Notes under the pieces: generated by a model
Seen by the model: only the letters and a program-made list of their open reading frames with translations
The model's database searches: none
What the model was told of the DNA's origin: nothing
Program-made: the position numbers and the translations under genes
Assembly: GCA_963714325.1 (NCBI GenBank)
Contig: CAVQOB010000017.1
Span: 75,935-139,934, forward strand
Length of the DNA stretch: 64,000 nucleotides
Direction: 5' to 3'
From: CAVQOB01 sp963714325
GTDB lineage: Bacteria; Pseudomonadota; Alphaproteobacteria; Rhizobiales; Hyphomicrobiaceae
Part shown: one piece after another, positions 9,502-18,589 of the stretch
Layout of the letters: every line of letters starts with the position of its first letter
How positions within the stretch are numbered: position 1 is the stretch's first letter

Positions 9502-9777
9502 CGGCTCGATCCTCGTGCAGAACGACGCAACACGTGCACGCCGATAATAATCATGTGGATAATATCCAGATTGGACAAGCCCAATAAACGGCGATCGCCT
9601 TGATTCGGCATTGCAAACTGTGGCTTGTTGAATACGCGCAGCGGTTAAAAGATTGTTAATGCACGGCAAGTCACTTGATTTAGGCGGCTGAACTGAGAGT
9701 GTTCCGTGATCTGAGTCTGTACGGGCGGTTTATGCGTTGCCGCTCAATGCTTTTCAAGGGTTCGTCGCCGAGGTCAC

Positions 9778-11118
9778 ATGCAATCGGGTTTCTCTAAATT
9801 CTGTTTAGTGACCGCCGTAGCCATTGGTGTCGCAGTGTTTGGGGTCGATAGCGCTTGTGCGCAGGTCTCGACGCCAGAACAGCAGCGCACGCTCGACCGG
9901 ATGAAGGCGGCGCCCCTCGATCATGAGAACACGTTCGAATACGTGAAGGCATCGGTCGCCGTGCGTGACTATGAGGCGGCGATTGCGGCGCTTGAGCGGC
10001 TGCTGGTCTATAACTCTGGGCTCAGTCGCGTGAAATATGAGCTCGGTGTGCTGTATCACCGGATGGGTTCCTACGCGATGGCACTGCGCTATTTCGAGGA
10101 AGCCGCGGCTGACAAGGACGTGGATGAACCGTTGCGCCGGCGGATCGAAGCGTACCTGCCCGATGCGCAGAAGCAGCTGCGTGCCAGCCGGTGGTCTGGT
10201 CTTGTTATGGCAGGTTTGCGTTATAATTCTAATGTTGCAGGGCTGCCGGACGGCGGACCGATCCGATCATTCGGTTTGGATGTAGCACAAGGTGGACCGT
10301 TCCGCGGTCGGGGTGGGGCAAGTGCGGTGGCGCTGGCCGACATCTCGCATGTCTACGATTTCCAGAAGGCGCGGGCGTTCACTTGGGAAACCGGTTTTGC
10401 GGGCTATGGTGCCATGCAGTTCAGGGATTCAGATCTGAGCGGTGGACTCTTCGAGATTTCGACCGGCCCGCGGTTCGCACTGTTCGCTGATCCACTGATC
10501 GGCGTGACGTTACGACCCTATGCAGTCGGCGGTTCGAGCATGATCGATGGACAATCGTATGTTTCATCCCTCGGAGGCGGCGCATCACTCAATGTTCCGG
10601 TCGGTGCGTTTGTGACGTTGTCGCCTTCGGTCGAGGGTCGCGCCGTGCATGTCAATAATCCGACTGTGTTTGGCAACTTGGGAACGACCAACACAGGGAC
10701 GCTCGTCACGGGTGCACTGGCTGGCCGCTGGCTGGTGATGGATGGCGTCACGCTGGATAGCCGCTTCCGATATACGCGCAATTCGGCGGACAACCCTGTC
10801 GAGACGAATGGACAGTGGGGCATCGATGCATCACTGAAAATCGATTTCGCGCCACCGACCGAACGGATCGGCGTCAATTGGTCGGTGAGCGGGTTCGCGC
10901 GCTACACAGCGACCCGGTTCGATGATCCCAATCCGACCGTCGATCCCAATATCGCACGGCGCGACAATCAATGGCGATTGGGTGTGCAATTGGACATGCC
11001 TTACAGCCCGAACCTCGGCTTCAGCCTGCTCGGACAACATACGCGCAACGAATCGAATATTGCGAATTTCCGCAGCGACGCCTGGTCCATCATGGTCGGC
11101 CACGCTTATCGATTTTAA
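9778..11118 (+). CDS. TPR plus outer-membrane beta-barrel protein, Slam/DUF560-like
   Basis: A 446-residue exported protein: signal peptide about residues 1-29 (ending DSACAQ), a helical TPR-like domain about 30-145 (FEYVKASVAVRDYEAAIAAL, VKYELGVLYHRMGSYAMALR), then a beta-rich region about 150-446 with alternating aromatic and small residues ending in the outer-membrane signature GHAYRF. This arrangement resembles surface lipoprotein assembly modifier (Slam)-type proteins and related DUF560 barrels. GAGG lies 4 bases before the ATG. It is divergent from the methyltransferase gene and 15 bases ahead of a FecR-domain gene, a pair often found near CHASE2 cyclases. A role in exporting or sensing surface material is inference. 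Confidence 0.75.
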   Translation: MQSGFSKFCLVTAVAIGVAVFGVDSACAQVSTPEQQRTLDRMKAAPLDHENTFEYVKASVAVRDYEAAIAALERLLVYNSGLSRVKYELGVLYHRMGSYAMALRYFEEAAADKDVDEPLRRRIEAYLPDAQKQLRASRWSGLVMAGLRYNSNVAGLPDGGPIRSFGLDVAQGGPFRGRGGASAVALADISHVYDFQKARAFTWETGFAGYGAMQFRDSDLSGGLFEISTGPRFALFADPLIGVTLRPYAVGGSSMIDGQSYVSSLGGGASLNVPVGAFVTLSPSVEGRAVHVNNPTVFGNLGTTNTGTLVTGALAGRWLVMDGVTLDSRFRYTRNSADNPVETNGQWGIDASLKIDFAPPTERIGVNWSVSGFARYTATRFDDPNPTVDPNIARRDNQWRLGVQLDMPYSPNLGFSLLGQHTRNESNIANFRSDAWSIMVGHAYRF

Positions 11119-11133
11119 GGGATTAACGCGCAA

Positions 11134-11931
11134 ATGGCGATGTGGCGCTTACACGGTTGGGGTTCAAGCTTCGTTGCGTTCCTGATGGGCACGGCGGCCG
11201 CTGTGCAGTCGGCTGATGCGCAATCGGCTGGCACCATTGGCGCGGTCAATCGCGACGCCAACAGTCAGCCCCCCGGTGGGTCGCAACGCAGCATCAGCGT
11301 TGGCCAGAGTGTCGTCCAGAACGAGCGGGTCTCCACCGATGCGTCGGGCACCGTCCACATCATGTTCAATGATCGCTCGGCCTTGAACGTCGGTCGAAAC
11401 GCCAGCGTCGTGATCGACAAGTTCGTCTACAACCCGGCCTCCGGCGCTGGCGACATGGCCGTTTCCATGTCGCGGGGCGTTGCCCGCTTCGTCGGTGGGC
11501 AGGTCAGCCATACCAGTGGTGCGACCGTGAAGACACCAGCCGCGACCATTGGCGTTCGCGGCGGCAACATAACGGTCGGCCATGCTGGCGCGGTGACGAC
11601 GATCCTGGTGCACAGCGGCTCGGCGACGGTTGCGACATCCGGCGGGCAGATTGTGCTGCGCGCAGGGCAGCAGATTGCGGTGACCCGTGACGGGCCGATC
11701 GCGGCGGCAACCCCCATCGATATCGATCTGTTGCGGACCCTCACGCGCCAACTCGCGAGCCAGGGGCGCCAGGTCGGCGGGTCCGTGCGCTCGCCAACCG
11801 ATGCGCAGGCGGCGCGCAATCAAATCGGCATTTCGCGTCCAGCTGTTCAGACACCGAATTTCGATTTGCCAGCGGCCGGCGATGATCTCGTTCGCGGTTT
11901 TGCGGGCACACGCAATCAGCCCTATCCGTAA
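11134..11931 (+). CDS. FecR domain protein, periplasmic
   Basis: A 265-residue protein with a signal peptide ending near residue 30 (VQSADAQS) and a FecR domain about residues 45-195: SISVGQSVVQNERVSTDASG, MFNDRSALNVGRNASVVID, then VSMSRGVARFVGGQVSH and VKTPAATIGVRGGNITVGH. The domain repeats short beta strands around a helical beta core. There is no transmembrane helix and no neighbouring ECF sigma gene, so it is not a classical FecIR pair. This soluble type is commonly linked with CHASE2 cyclases and outer-membrane barrels, both present here. The C-terminal 60 residues are low-complexity. It follows the barrel gene by 15 bases, so the two form an operon. Function is unproven. Confidence 0.85.
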   Translation: MAMWRLHGWGSSFVAFLMGTAAAVQSADAQSAGTIGAVNRDANSQPPGGSQRSISVGQSVVQNERVSTDASGTVHIMFNDRSALNVGRNASVVIDKFVYNPASGAGDMAVSMSRGVARFVGGQVSHTSGATVKTPAATIGVRGGNITVGHAGAVTTILVHSGSATVATSGGQIVLRAGQQIAVTRDGPIAAATPIDIDLLRTLTRQLASQGRQVGGSVRSPTDAQAARNQIGISRPAVQTPNFDLPAAGDDLVRGFAGTRNQPYP

Positions 11932-11971
11932 CAGTCGCTGTCGGGCCTGCCAGTCAAAACGTCGTGTTGTG

Positions 11972-13246
11972 TCAGATGGGTGACCAGACGTGGTGGCCGG
12001 CGACGGGGGGAGCAGTCTTGGGCGCGACGCCGAGCGCTTCGGCGGCGCTGGTTGCGACGATCGCCGTAGGGTCTGCATCGAACCAGGCTCGGAACTCGGC
12101 GGCGCGTTTGCGGCATCTCTCACGAAGCGCTTCGTTGGCGCGCGCGGCGTCGATCGTTTCAGTTATCCAGGTGATCGTCGCCTGATCCAAGCGCTTAGCA
12201 TAGCCGAGTGTCTCGGCCGCCACGAACCGTCCAGCAAGACCGTTTTCATGAAATCGCGCCAGGATGACTTGCGGGATGCCGAGGGCAAGGGCGGCCGCCG
12301 TCAGTGTCACGCCACCTTGATGGACCAGCAGACCTGCGGTTTCGGCGAGTTGCGATAATGGCAGCATGCGCGTCTCGATCCGGTGGCCCCTGGCTTCGAA
12401 TTGCTGGCGCAGCTCCGGTGCGAGGGACGGGATATAAATGCGGACCGATGGCTTGAGGGCTTCGATCGCGGTCATGACGTCCTTCGCCATTTGGGTCACG
12501 TCGTGCAAGTAGACGACTGTATCGCGGCCGGGCCGTGCGGCAAGCGTCTGCGGCAGATCGGGACAGTGTGGCGCGTAAATCTTCTCAGTGCGAAAACCGG
12601 CATAGGGGTCGAAGGCGGCGGGACCGAAGGGAATGACGGCATGGCAATCGAAGATGTCGGCGGGTCGCGGCAGCGGGATGCGGCCACTGGCGCCAAGCGC
12701 GGCATTGATATCGTCGAGCACGCCGTCGATGGGCCAGGACGGATCCGGCTCGGTCGGATCGATCGGGGCAAACGCATCGCCCAGGATTGGCGGCATGAAC
12801 AGCAGTGTGGAACCGTAGACGATGACCGGCACGCGTCCGCGCGCCGCCAGCATCGCGCCAAAGGCATTTTCACAGAGCACGATATCCGGCTGCACGAGAG
12901 TCAGCAGAGTTTCATAATGGGCAACGGCGGCTTTGAGGTCGGACGGCCGGCTGATGGCGTAGTTGGCGAGAATATCAGTCATGACGCGATTGGGGCGCTG
13001 CTCTGGGAGCATCACGCCAGTCCGCATTGCCGGCCATAGGTAGGTCTGTACGACATCGGCGCCGAGGGCACGAAACCACGTCTCGAAACGCGGATCGGCG
13101 GTGGCAATGACGCAGCGCCAACCCATATGCCGCAGATGGCGCACGACCCCCCACAGGTTCTGTGAATGCGTGAAGCCGGCGCCGATTTCCCAGGCGATGA
13201 GTGCCGTTGGCGGCTTGGCTGTTCGGCGCGAGGGATTGAACCGCAT
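11972..13246 (-). CDS. GT1-type glycosyltransferase, UDP-glycosyltransferase-like
   Basis: A 424-residue protein with the two-domain GT-B fold pattern. The N-terminal domain opens with ALIAWEIGAGFTHSQNLWGV and RHMGWRCVIATADPRFE, the acceptor-side fold of the glycosyl-1 family. The C-terminal domain contains the nucleotide-sugar motif LLVHQGGVTLTAAALALGIPQVI, the usual H-x-G-x-T-x-E/A pattern in which the donor phosphate is held. It is convergent with the FecR gene (41 bases apart). The enzyme probably transfers a sugar to a lipid or small molecule; acceptor and donor cannot be told from sequence. Confidence 0.8.
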   Translation of the reverse strand: MRFNPSRRTAKPPTALIAWEIGAGFTHSQNLWGVVRHLRHMGWRCVIATADPRFETWFRALGADVVQTYLWPAMRTGVMLPEQRPNRVMTDILANYAISRPSDLKAAVAHYETLLTLVQPDIVLCENAFGAMLAARGRVPVIVYGSTLLFMPPILGDAFAPIDPTEPDPSWPIDGVLDDINAALGASGRIPLPRPADIFDCHAVIPFGPAAFDPYAGFRTEKIYAPHCPDLPQTLAARPGRDTVVYLHDVTQMAKDVMTAIEALKPSVRIYIPSLAPELRQQFEARGHRIETRMLPLSQLAETAGLLVHQGGVTLTAAALALGIPQVILARFHENGLAGRFVAAETLGYAKRLDQATITWITETIDAARANEALRERCRKRAAEFRAWFDADPTAIVATSAAEALGVAPKTAPPVAGHHVWSPI

Positions 13247-13420
13247 TGTGCGTCGGATGACTCCAGTGGGAGCGCCATAGTCGCGGCGTTCGATCGGGAC
13301 GGCAAGCCTCGTGACGCAGCCAGTTGCTAAATTTTAGGCACATGCAAAATTGCTTAAATAACAGGCATAGATGAGAGATCGGCTGATGAAATATTCAGCG
13401 CCGATGACGCCGTCGGTCAC

Positions 13421-13437
13421 GCATTGGTGGGTGATGC
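13421..13437 (+). promoter_or_regulatory. possible NtrC-like dyad upstream of urtA
   Basis: GCATTGGTGGGTGATGC is an imperfect dyad about 90 bases upstream of the sigma-54 promoter at 13508, a normal distance for an NtrC enhancer. It keeps the GC and TGGTG elements of the enhancer consensus but is far from perfect, so this is a weak call supported mostly by position. Confidence 0.3.
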
Positions 13438-13466
13438 GACCCAAAAAATTCTAAATTAGTATTTAA

Positions 13467-13479
13467 AATCAATGTATTA
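13467..13479 (+). promoter_or_regulatory. IHF binding site upstream of urtA
   Basis: AATCAATGTATTA matches the IHF consensus WATCAANNNNTTR at every defined position and lies in a strongly AT-rich stretch (13447-13490) inside a GC-rich genome. It sits about 40 bases upstream of the sigma-54 promoter, where IHF bends DNA so that a distant activator can touch the polymerase. Confidence 0.65.
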
Positions 13480-13507
13480 TAATACTTTTAGCCTGACGCG
13501 CAAGAGA

Positions 13508-13524
13508 CTGGCACGGGGGTTGCT
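13508..13524 (+). promoter_or_regulatory. sigma-54 (RpoN) promoter of the urt-ure operon
   Basis: CTGGCACGGGGGTTGCT matches the -24/-12 consensus YTGGCACGNNNNTTGCW, with GG at 13510 and GC at 13522 exactly 12 bases apart. The expected start of transcription is near 13534, giving a leader of roughly 28 bases before urtA at 13562. It implies activation by an enhancer-binding protein such as NtrC under nitrogen limitation. Confidence 0.85.
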
Positions 13525-13561
13525 CTCTGTTAACGATTGGAATCAACAACGGAGAGCAAAC

Positions 13562-14863
13562 ATGCAGACCAGTCGTCGTTCACTCGTGCGGGGTGCGGTC
13601 TTCAGCACAGCCATCGCTTTCAGCGGCCCGGTTTTGGCGCAAGAGACCATCAAGGTCGGCATCCTTCACTCGCTGTCCGGCACGATGGCGATCAGCGAGA
13701 CGACCCTCAAGGACGTCATGCTGATGCTGATCGATGAGCAGAACAAGAAGGGCGGATTGCTCGGCAAGAAGCTCGAAGCTGTCGTCGTCGATCCGGCTTC
13801 CAACTGGCCGCTGTTTGCTGAAAAGGCCCGCGAGCTGATCACCAAGAACAAGGTTGCGGCCACCTTCGGCTGCTGGACCTCGGTATCGCGCAAGTCTGTG
13901 CTGCCCGTCTTCAAAGAACTCAACAACGTCCTCTTCTATCCCGTGCAGTACGAGGGTGAAGAGAGCGAGAGGAATGTATTCTATACGGGTGCGGCACCAA
14001 ACCAACAGGCCATCCCGGCGGTCGACTATCTGATGAGCAAGGACGGCGGCGAAGCGAAGCGCTGGGTCCTCGCCGGCACCGACTACGTCTATCCGCGCAC
14101 GACCAACAAGATCCTTGAGGCCTATCTGCTCTCGAAGGGCGTCGCGAAAGAAGACATCATGATCAACTACACGCCGTTCGGGCATTCCGATTGGCAGACG
14201 ATCGTCGCCGACATCAAGAAGTTCGGCTCGGCCGGCAAAAAGACCGCCGTCGTGTCGACCATCAACGGCGATGCCAACGTGCCGTTCTACAAGGAACTGG
14301 CCAACGCTGGTGTCAAGGCAACGGATATCCCGGTCGTCGCATTCTCAGTCGGTGAAGAGGAACTCGCCGGCGTCGACACCAAGAACCTCGTCGGCCATTT
14401 GACCGCCTGGAACTACTTCCAGAGCGTGAAGGTGCCAGCCAACGAAACTTTCATCAAGCAATGGCAGGCCTACACCAAGAACCCGAAGCGCACGACCAAC
14501 GATCCGATGGAAGCGCACGTGATCGGCTTCAACATGTGGGTCAAGGCCGTCGAAAAGGCCGGCACTATTGACGCGGATAAAGTGATCGATGCCATCGTTG
14601 GTATCGAAGTTCCGAACTTGACCGGTGGCACTTCGAAGATGCTCGCCAACCACCACATCACCAAGCCCGTGCTGATTGGCGAAATCCGCGCTGACGGGCA
14701 GATGGATACGGTCTGGAAGACCAAGGACCTCGTCGCTGGCGATGCCTGGTCGAAGCACCTCGAAGGATCCAAGGACCTGGTCGGCGATTGGGTTGGCAAG
14801 AAGTGCGGCAACTTCAACACCAAGACCAATACCTGTGGTGGAGTCTCGACGAAAGTAAACTGA
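13562..14863 (+). CDS. urtA: urea ABC transporter, periplasmic urea-binding protein
   Basis: A 433-residue binding protein of the amide/urea class. The frame is open further upstream, but the ATG at 13562 follows GGAGAG by a normal spacing and starts a clean signal peptide (two Arg near the start in TSRRSLVRG, cleavage after PVLAQ). The mature protein opens with ETIKVGILHSLSGTMAISE and contains FGCWTSVSRKSVLPVF and YPVQYEGEESERNVFY, all highly typical of UrtA. It captures urea in the periplasm and hands it to UrtBC. It is the first gene after a sigma-54 promoter and is followed by a stem-loop before urtB, as expected when the binding protein is made in excess. Confidence 0.96.
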   Translation: MQTSRRSLVRGAVFSTAIAFSGPVLAQETIKVGILHSLSGTMAISETTLKDVMLMLIDEQNKKGGLLGKKLEAVVVDPASNWPLFAEKARELITKNKVAATFGCWTSVSRKSVLPVFKELNNVLFYPVQYEGEESERNVFYTGAAPNQQAIPAVDYLMSKDGGEAKRWVLAGTDYVYPRTTNKILEAYLLSKGVAKEDIMINYTPFGHSDWQTIVADIKKFGSAGKKTAVVSTINGDANVPFYKELANAGVKATDIPVVAFSVGEEELAGVDTKNLVGHLTAWNYFQSVKVPANETFIKQWQAYTKNPKRTTNDPMEAHVIGFNMWVKAVEKAGTIDADKVIDAIVGIEVPNLTGGTSKMLANHHITKPVLIGEIRADGQMDTVWKTKDLVAGDAWSKHLEGSKDLVGDWVGKKCGNFNTKTNTCGGVSTKVN

Positions 14864-14877
14864 CACCATCCCCCCGG

Positions 14878-14910
14878 TGCGCCGCTCGCCAAAGTCAGGC
14901 GGGCGGCGCA
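14878..14910 (+). terminator. stem-loop between urtA and urtB, partial terminator or mRNA stabiliser
   Basis: The arms at 14878-14890 (TGCGCCGCTCGCC) and 14898-14910 (GGCGGGCGGCGCA) pair over 13 positions with one G-U, closing a 7-base loop, and are followed by a T-rich tail TAATTACTTTTC. Its place just after the binding-protein gene fits attenuation or protection of the urtA end of the transcript. Confidence 0.6.
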
Positions 14911-14974
14911 TAATTACTTTTCGGACAGAGTTCAAAGACGGCGCAATCGCAGCAAGCTGTGAAGGCATGGGTTG

Positions 14975-16612
14975 ATGAGGACAGCAGTGAACATTCCGAG
15001 CCATGCCCGCCGACCCCATTGGTTGGCCGGCGCCTTGATCGGGTTCATCGCACTGGTTGCCTTGGTGCTGCCGGCGCGGGCTGACGCGATCAGCGACGCG
15101 GCGGCCCTCTTTGCGGCAGATGGATTTGCGGAGACCGAGGAGGCCATCGGCAAGCTCGCGGCGTCTGGCCATCCGCTGACGGAGGCTATACTGCAGGCAT
15201 TGCTTGAGCGGCGATTGTTAGTTGATGCTGCGTCCAAGACGTTGGCCATCAAGGCGGGCGACAAACTGCTGGATGCGGCGACCGGCAGTCCCCGCACTGA
15301 TTTCCCGGCTGATGCGCCGGCGGTGCGTTTGAACAATCGCTTGCGCGGCAGCGTTGAGGCGACGGTCGGCGGGCTGACGCTGCAGTCACGCGATCCGGCA
15401 AAGCGGTTGGCGGCGGCCGAAGGCCTATTGAAGTCGCGCGATCCGAAGGCGCTCGCCGCCATCGATGCCGCTCTGGAGAGGGAACTCGATGGGCGGGTCA
15501 AGGCGGCGTTCATCGCCGCCCGCGCGGCCATCATCCTCGCCAAGTCAGACGCGCGCGCGCGTGATCGCCTCGATGCGATCGCAACACTGGCCGAGCGCAA
15601 CGACGCGGACACGCTCGGGCTTTTGCGTTCGATCAAGTCGCAGCCGGGGAACGCGGACGTGCGCGACGCGGCCGAACAGGCGGTCATCGCGATCGAGCGT
15701 CGCGGTCGCGTCATCAATGCGGTGCAGAACGTCTGGTACGGGTTGTCGCTGGGGTCGGTGCTGTTGCTTGCAGCCGCAGGATTGGCGATTACTTTCGGCG
15801 TCATGGGCATCATCAACATGGCGCATGGCGAGATGGTGATGATCGGCGCATATACGACCTATGTCGTGCAGGAGGCTTTCCGGGCGCTGGCGCCGGGCGC
15901 CATCGACTATGCGCTGATCGCCGCGATCCCGGCAGCGTTTGTCGTCGCGGGGCTTGTCGGGATCGCGATCGAGCGCGGGATCATCCGATTTCTCTATGGC
16001 CGACCGCTCGAAACCTTGCTCGCCACCTGGGGTGTCAGTCTAATCCTGCAGCAAGCCGTGCGCGATCGTTTCGGCGCCAGCAACGTGCAAGTCAGCGCAC
16101 CGTCGTATATGAGCGGATCGTTCGATGTCTTCGGTGTGGCCATCACCTACGGCCGGCTGTGGATCGTGGTTTTCACGCTGCTCGCCTTCGTGCTGCTGCA
16201 ACTCGTTATGCGCGCGACGCCGCTCGGGCTGCAAATGCGTGCCGTCACGCAGAACCGCCGTATGGCGAGTGCCATGGGCATTCGGACCGGGCGGATCGAT
16301 GCGCTGACGTTCGGCCTCGGCTCAGGTGTGGCCGGCATTGCCGGCGTCGCGCTGTCGCAGATCGACAACGTCGCGCCGAACCTTGGGCAGAGCTATATCA
16401 TCGACAGTTTTATGGTTGTCGTCTTCGGTGGCGTCGGCAGTCTTTGGGGAACATTGGTGTCGGCGTTCACGCTCGGCATCGCCAATAAGTTGCTCGAGCC
16501 GATGGCGGGGGCTGTACTGGCCAAAATCTTAATCCTGGTGCTTCTGATCCTGTTCATCCAGAAGCGGCCGCGCGGGCTGTTCGCGCTCAAGGGCCGGGCG
16601 ATCGAAGCATGA
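14975..16612 (+). CDS. urtB: urea ABC transporter, permease UrtB
   Basis: A 545-residue inner-membrane permease of the branched-chain amino acid transporter type (LivH-like). Residues about 15-35 are a signal-like hydrophobic stretch, residues 36-235 form a soluble alpha-helical region with HEAT-like pairs (KRLAAAEGLLKSRDPKALAA), and residues from about 245 hold eight or so transmembrane helices with FGVMGIINMAHGEMVMIGAY and MRAVTQNRRMASAMGI, hallmarks of the family. The long N-terminal region is normal for proteobacterial UrtB. The ATG at 14975 is preferred over the TTG three bases upstream. It overlaps urtC by four bases. Confidence 0.95.
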   Translation: MRTAVNIPSHARRPHWLAGALIGFIALVALVLPARADAISDAAALFAADGFAETEEAIGKLAASGHPLTEAILQALLERRLLVDAASKTLAIKAGDKLLDAATGSPRTDFPADAPAVRLNNRLRGSVEATVGGLTLQSRDPAKRLAAAEGLLKSRDPKALAAIDAALERELDGRVKAAFIAARAAIILAKSDARARDRLDAIATLAERNDADTLGLLRSIKSQPGNADVRDAAEQAVIAIERRGRVINAVQNVWYGLSLGSVLLLAAAGLAITFGVMGIINMAHGEMVMIGAYTTYVVQEAFRALAPGAIDYALIAAIPAAFVVAGLVGIAIERGIIRFLYGRPLETLLATWGVSLILQQAVRDRFGASNVQVSAPSYMSGSFDVFGVAITYGRLWIVVFTLLAFVLLQLVMRATPLGLQMRAVTQNRRMASAMGIRTGRIDALTFGLGSGVAGIAGVALSQIDNVAPNLGQSYIIDSFMVVVFGGVGSLWGTLVSAFTLGIANKLLEPMAGAVLAKILILVLLILFIQKRPRGLFALKGRAIEA

Positions 16613-17766
16613 TCACGCTGTCTCTCATCGATCGCATCGGGCGCGGCGGCTGGGTCTTCCTGGCGGTGCTGTTAGGGCTCGCCGTGGCGGTGCCACTGCT
16701 CAATCTGCTGCTGGCGCCGAGCCATCCCTTGCACGTTCCGACCTATATCGTTGCCTTGCTCGGCAAATATCTGTGCTACGCGATCCTGGCGGTCGCGCTC
16801 GACCTGGTCTGGGGCTATTGCGGCATTCTCAGCCTCGGCCACGGCGCATTCTTTGCGCTCGGCGGTTATGCGATGGGGATGTACCTGATGCGCCAGATCG
16901 GCACGCGCGGCGTCTATGGCAATCCCGTGCTACCGGATTTCATGGTGTTTCTGAATTGGAAGGAATTGCCCTGGTTCTGGTATGGTTTTCACTCCTTTCC
17001 GATCGCTGCTTTCCTCATCGTCGTCGTGCCGGGGTTGTTGGCGTTTGCCTTCGGATGGCTGGCCTTTCGCAGCCGTGTCACCGGCGTTTATCTGTCGATC
17101 ATTACGCAAGCTATGACATACGCGCTGTTGCTCGCGTTCTTCCGTAATGACATGGGGTTCGGCGGCAACAATGGGCTGACCGACTTCAAGGATATCCTCG
17201 GCTTCAATGTGCAGGCACAGGGTACGCGCATCGCGCTTTATCTGGCGACGGTTGCGACGTTGGCATTGACGTTCGTGATTTGCCGGCTGCTGGTGACATC
17301 AACGTTCGGCAAGGTGCTGGAATCGATCCGGGATGCTGAATCCCGTGTCCGCTTTCTCGGCTATCGCGTCGAGCACTATAAGATTTTCGTGTTCACGCTG
17401 TCGGCGTGCTTGGCAGGCATCGCCGGCGCACTTTATGTGCCACAGGTCGGGATCATCAACCCGAGCGAATTTGCGCCAGCCAACTCTATAGAAGCCGTCA
17501 TCTGGGTGGCGGTCGGCGGGCGCGGTACATTGGTCGGCGCGGCGATCGGCGCTGTCGCTGTCAACTTCATGAAAACGACCTTCACCAGCGGATTCCTGGC
17601 GCCCTATTGGTTATTCGTGCTGGGCAGCTTGTTCATCGTGGTGACGCTGGCGCTGCCCAAGGGAATTATTGGTGCCTTTGCGCAGTTCAATGACTGGCGG
17701 GCGCAGCGGATGGCTCAAGCGAAACGGGCGGCCGCGACGTCGGTCGCCGCGGAGCGTCGGTCATGA
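16609..17766 (+). CDS. urtC: urea ABC transporter, permease UrtC
   Basis: A 385-residue LivM-type permease partner of UrtB. It has about ten transmembrane segments, with the family motifs WGYCGILSLGHGAFFALGGY and LESIRDAESRVRFLGYRVE, and AVGGRGTLVGAAIGAVAVN near the end. Together UrtB and UrtC form the urea channel in the inner membrane. The start ATG overlaps the urtB stop and the stop overlaps the urtD start (ATGA both times), showing tight translational coupling. Confidence 0.95.
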   Translation: MITLSLIDRIGRGGWVFLAVLLGLAVAVPLLNLLLAPSHPLHVPTYIVALLGKYLCYAILAVALDLVWGYCGILSLGHGAFFALGGYAMGMYLMRQIGTRGVYGNPVLPDFMVFLNWKELPWFWYGFHSFPIAAFLIVVVPGLLAFAFGWLAFRSRVTGVYLSIITQAMTYALLLAFFRNDMGFGGNNGLTDFKDILGFNVQAQGTRIALYLATVATLALTFVICRLLVTSTFGKVLESIRDAESRVRFLGYRVEHYKIFVFTLSACLAGIAGALYVPQVGIINPSEFAPANSIEAVIWVAVGGRGTLVGAAIGAVAVNFMKTTFTSGFLAPYWLFVLGSLFIVVTLALPKGIIGAFAQFNDWRAQRMAQAKRAAATSVAAERRS

Positions 17767-18584
17767 CCCGCATGCCCGACGTGATCTCGGAGGAGACTGC
17801 GGCACGCGGCCCCGTCGTGCATGGCGAGGTGGCCGCGCGGCTGACCACCGCACTGCTCTATCTGGATGGTGTCTCGGTCGCCTTCGACGGCTTCAAGGCG
17901 ATCAACGACCTGGCACTGTTCATTCAGCCGGGCGAAATGCGCGCGATCATTGGACCGAACGGAGCCGGCAAGACAACGATGATGGATATCATCACCGGCA
18001 AGACGCGGCCGGATCAGGGGCAGGTGTTGTTTGATGGCGGCAAGATCGACCTGACGCAGCTTGATGAAGCGCAAATCGCCGAGATCGGCATCGGCCGGAA
18101 GTTCCAGAAGCCAACGGTGTTCGAGAACCAGAACGTAGCGGATAACATCCGGTTGGCGCTGGCGGGGCCGCGCGACACGATGTCGGCGATCTACGGCGCG
18201 CGCAATCGCATCACGGCCGAGCGTATCGATGCGGTGTTGCAGCGTGTTCGGCTTTTGCCATTGCGACAGGCGCAGGCCGGGTCGCTCAGTCACGGGCAGA
18301 AGCAATGGCTGGAGATCGGCATGCTGCTGGCGCAGGACCCGAAGCTGCTGCTGGTCGACGAGCCGGTCGCCGGCATGACCGATGCCGAGACCGAGGCGAC
18401 GGCTGAGCTGCTCAAGGAGATCGCGCGGGACCATTCCGTCATCGTCGTCGAGCACGACATGGCGTTCGTGCGCGCGCTCGGTGTCAGGGTGACCTGCCTG
18501 CATGAGGGTGCAGTGCTGGCCGAGGGAACGATCGACGCCGTCTCGGCCAACCCACGCGTCATTGAAGTCTATCTTGGACGCTGA
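17763..18584 (+). CDS. urtD: urea ABC transporter, ATPase UrtD
   Basis: A 273-residue cytoplasmic ATPase. Walker A is GPNGAGKTT, the signature segment is LSHGQKQWLEIGMLL (the UrtD variant of LSGGQ), Walker B is LLLVDEPVAGM, and the switch histidine is in VIVVEHDMAFV. The first 35 residues form an extension common in UrtD. It works as one half of the ATPase pair with UrtE. The start overlaps urtC by four bases. Confidence 0.95.
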   Translation: MTRMPDVISEETAARGPVVHGEVAARLTTALLYLDGVSVAFDGFKAINDLALFIQPGEMRAIIGPNGAGKTTMMDIITGKTRPDQGQVLFDGGKIDLTQLDEAQIAEIGIGRKFQKPTVFENQNVADNIRLALAGPRDTMSAIYGARNRITAERIDAVLQRVRLLPLRQAQAGSLSHGQKQWLEIGMLLAQDPKLLLVDEPVAGMTDAETEATAELLKEIARDHSVIVVEHDMAFVRALGVRVTCLHEGAVLAEGTIDAVSANPRVIEVYLGR

Positions 18585-18589
18585 CGGAA

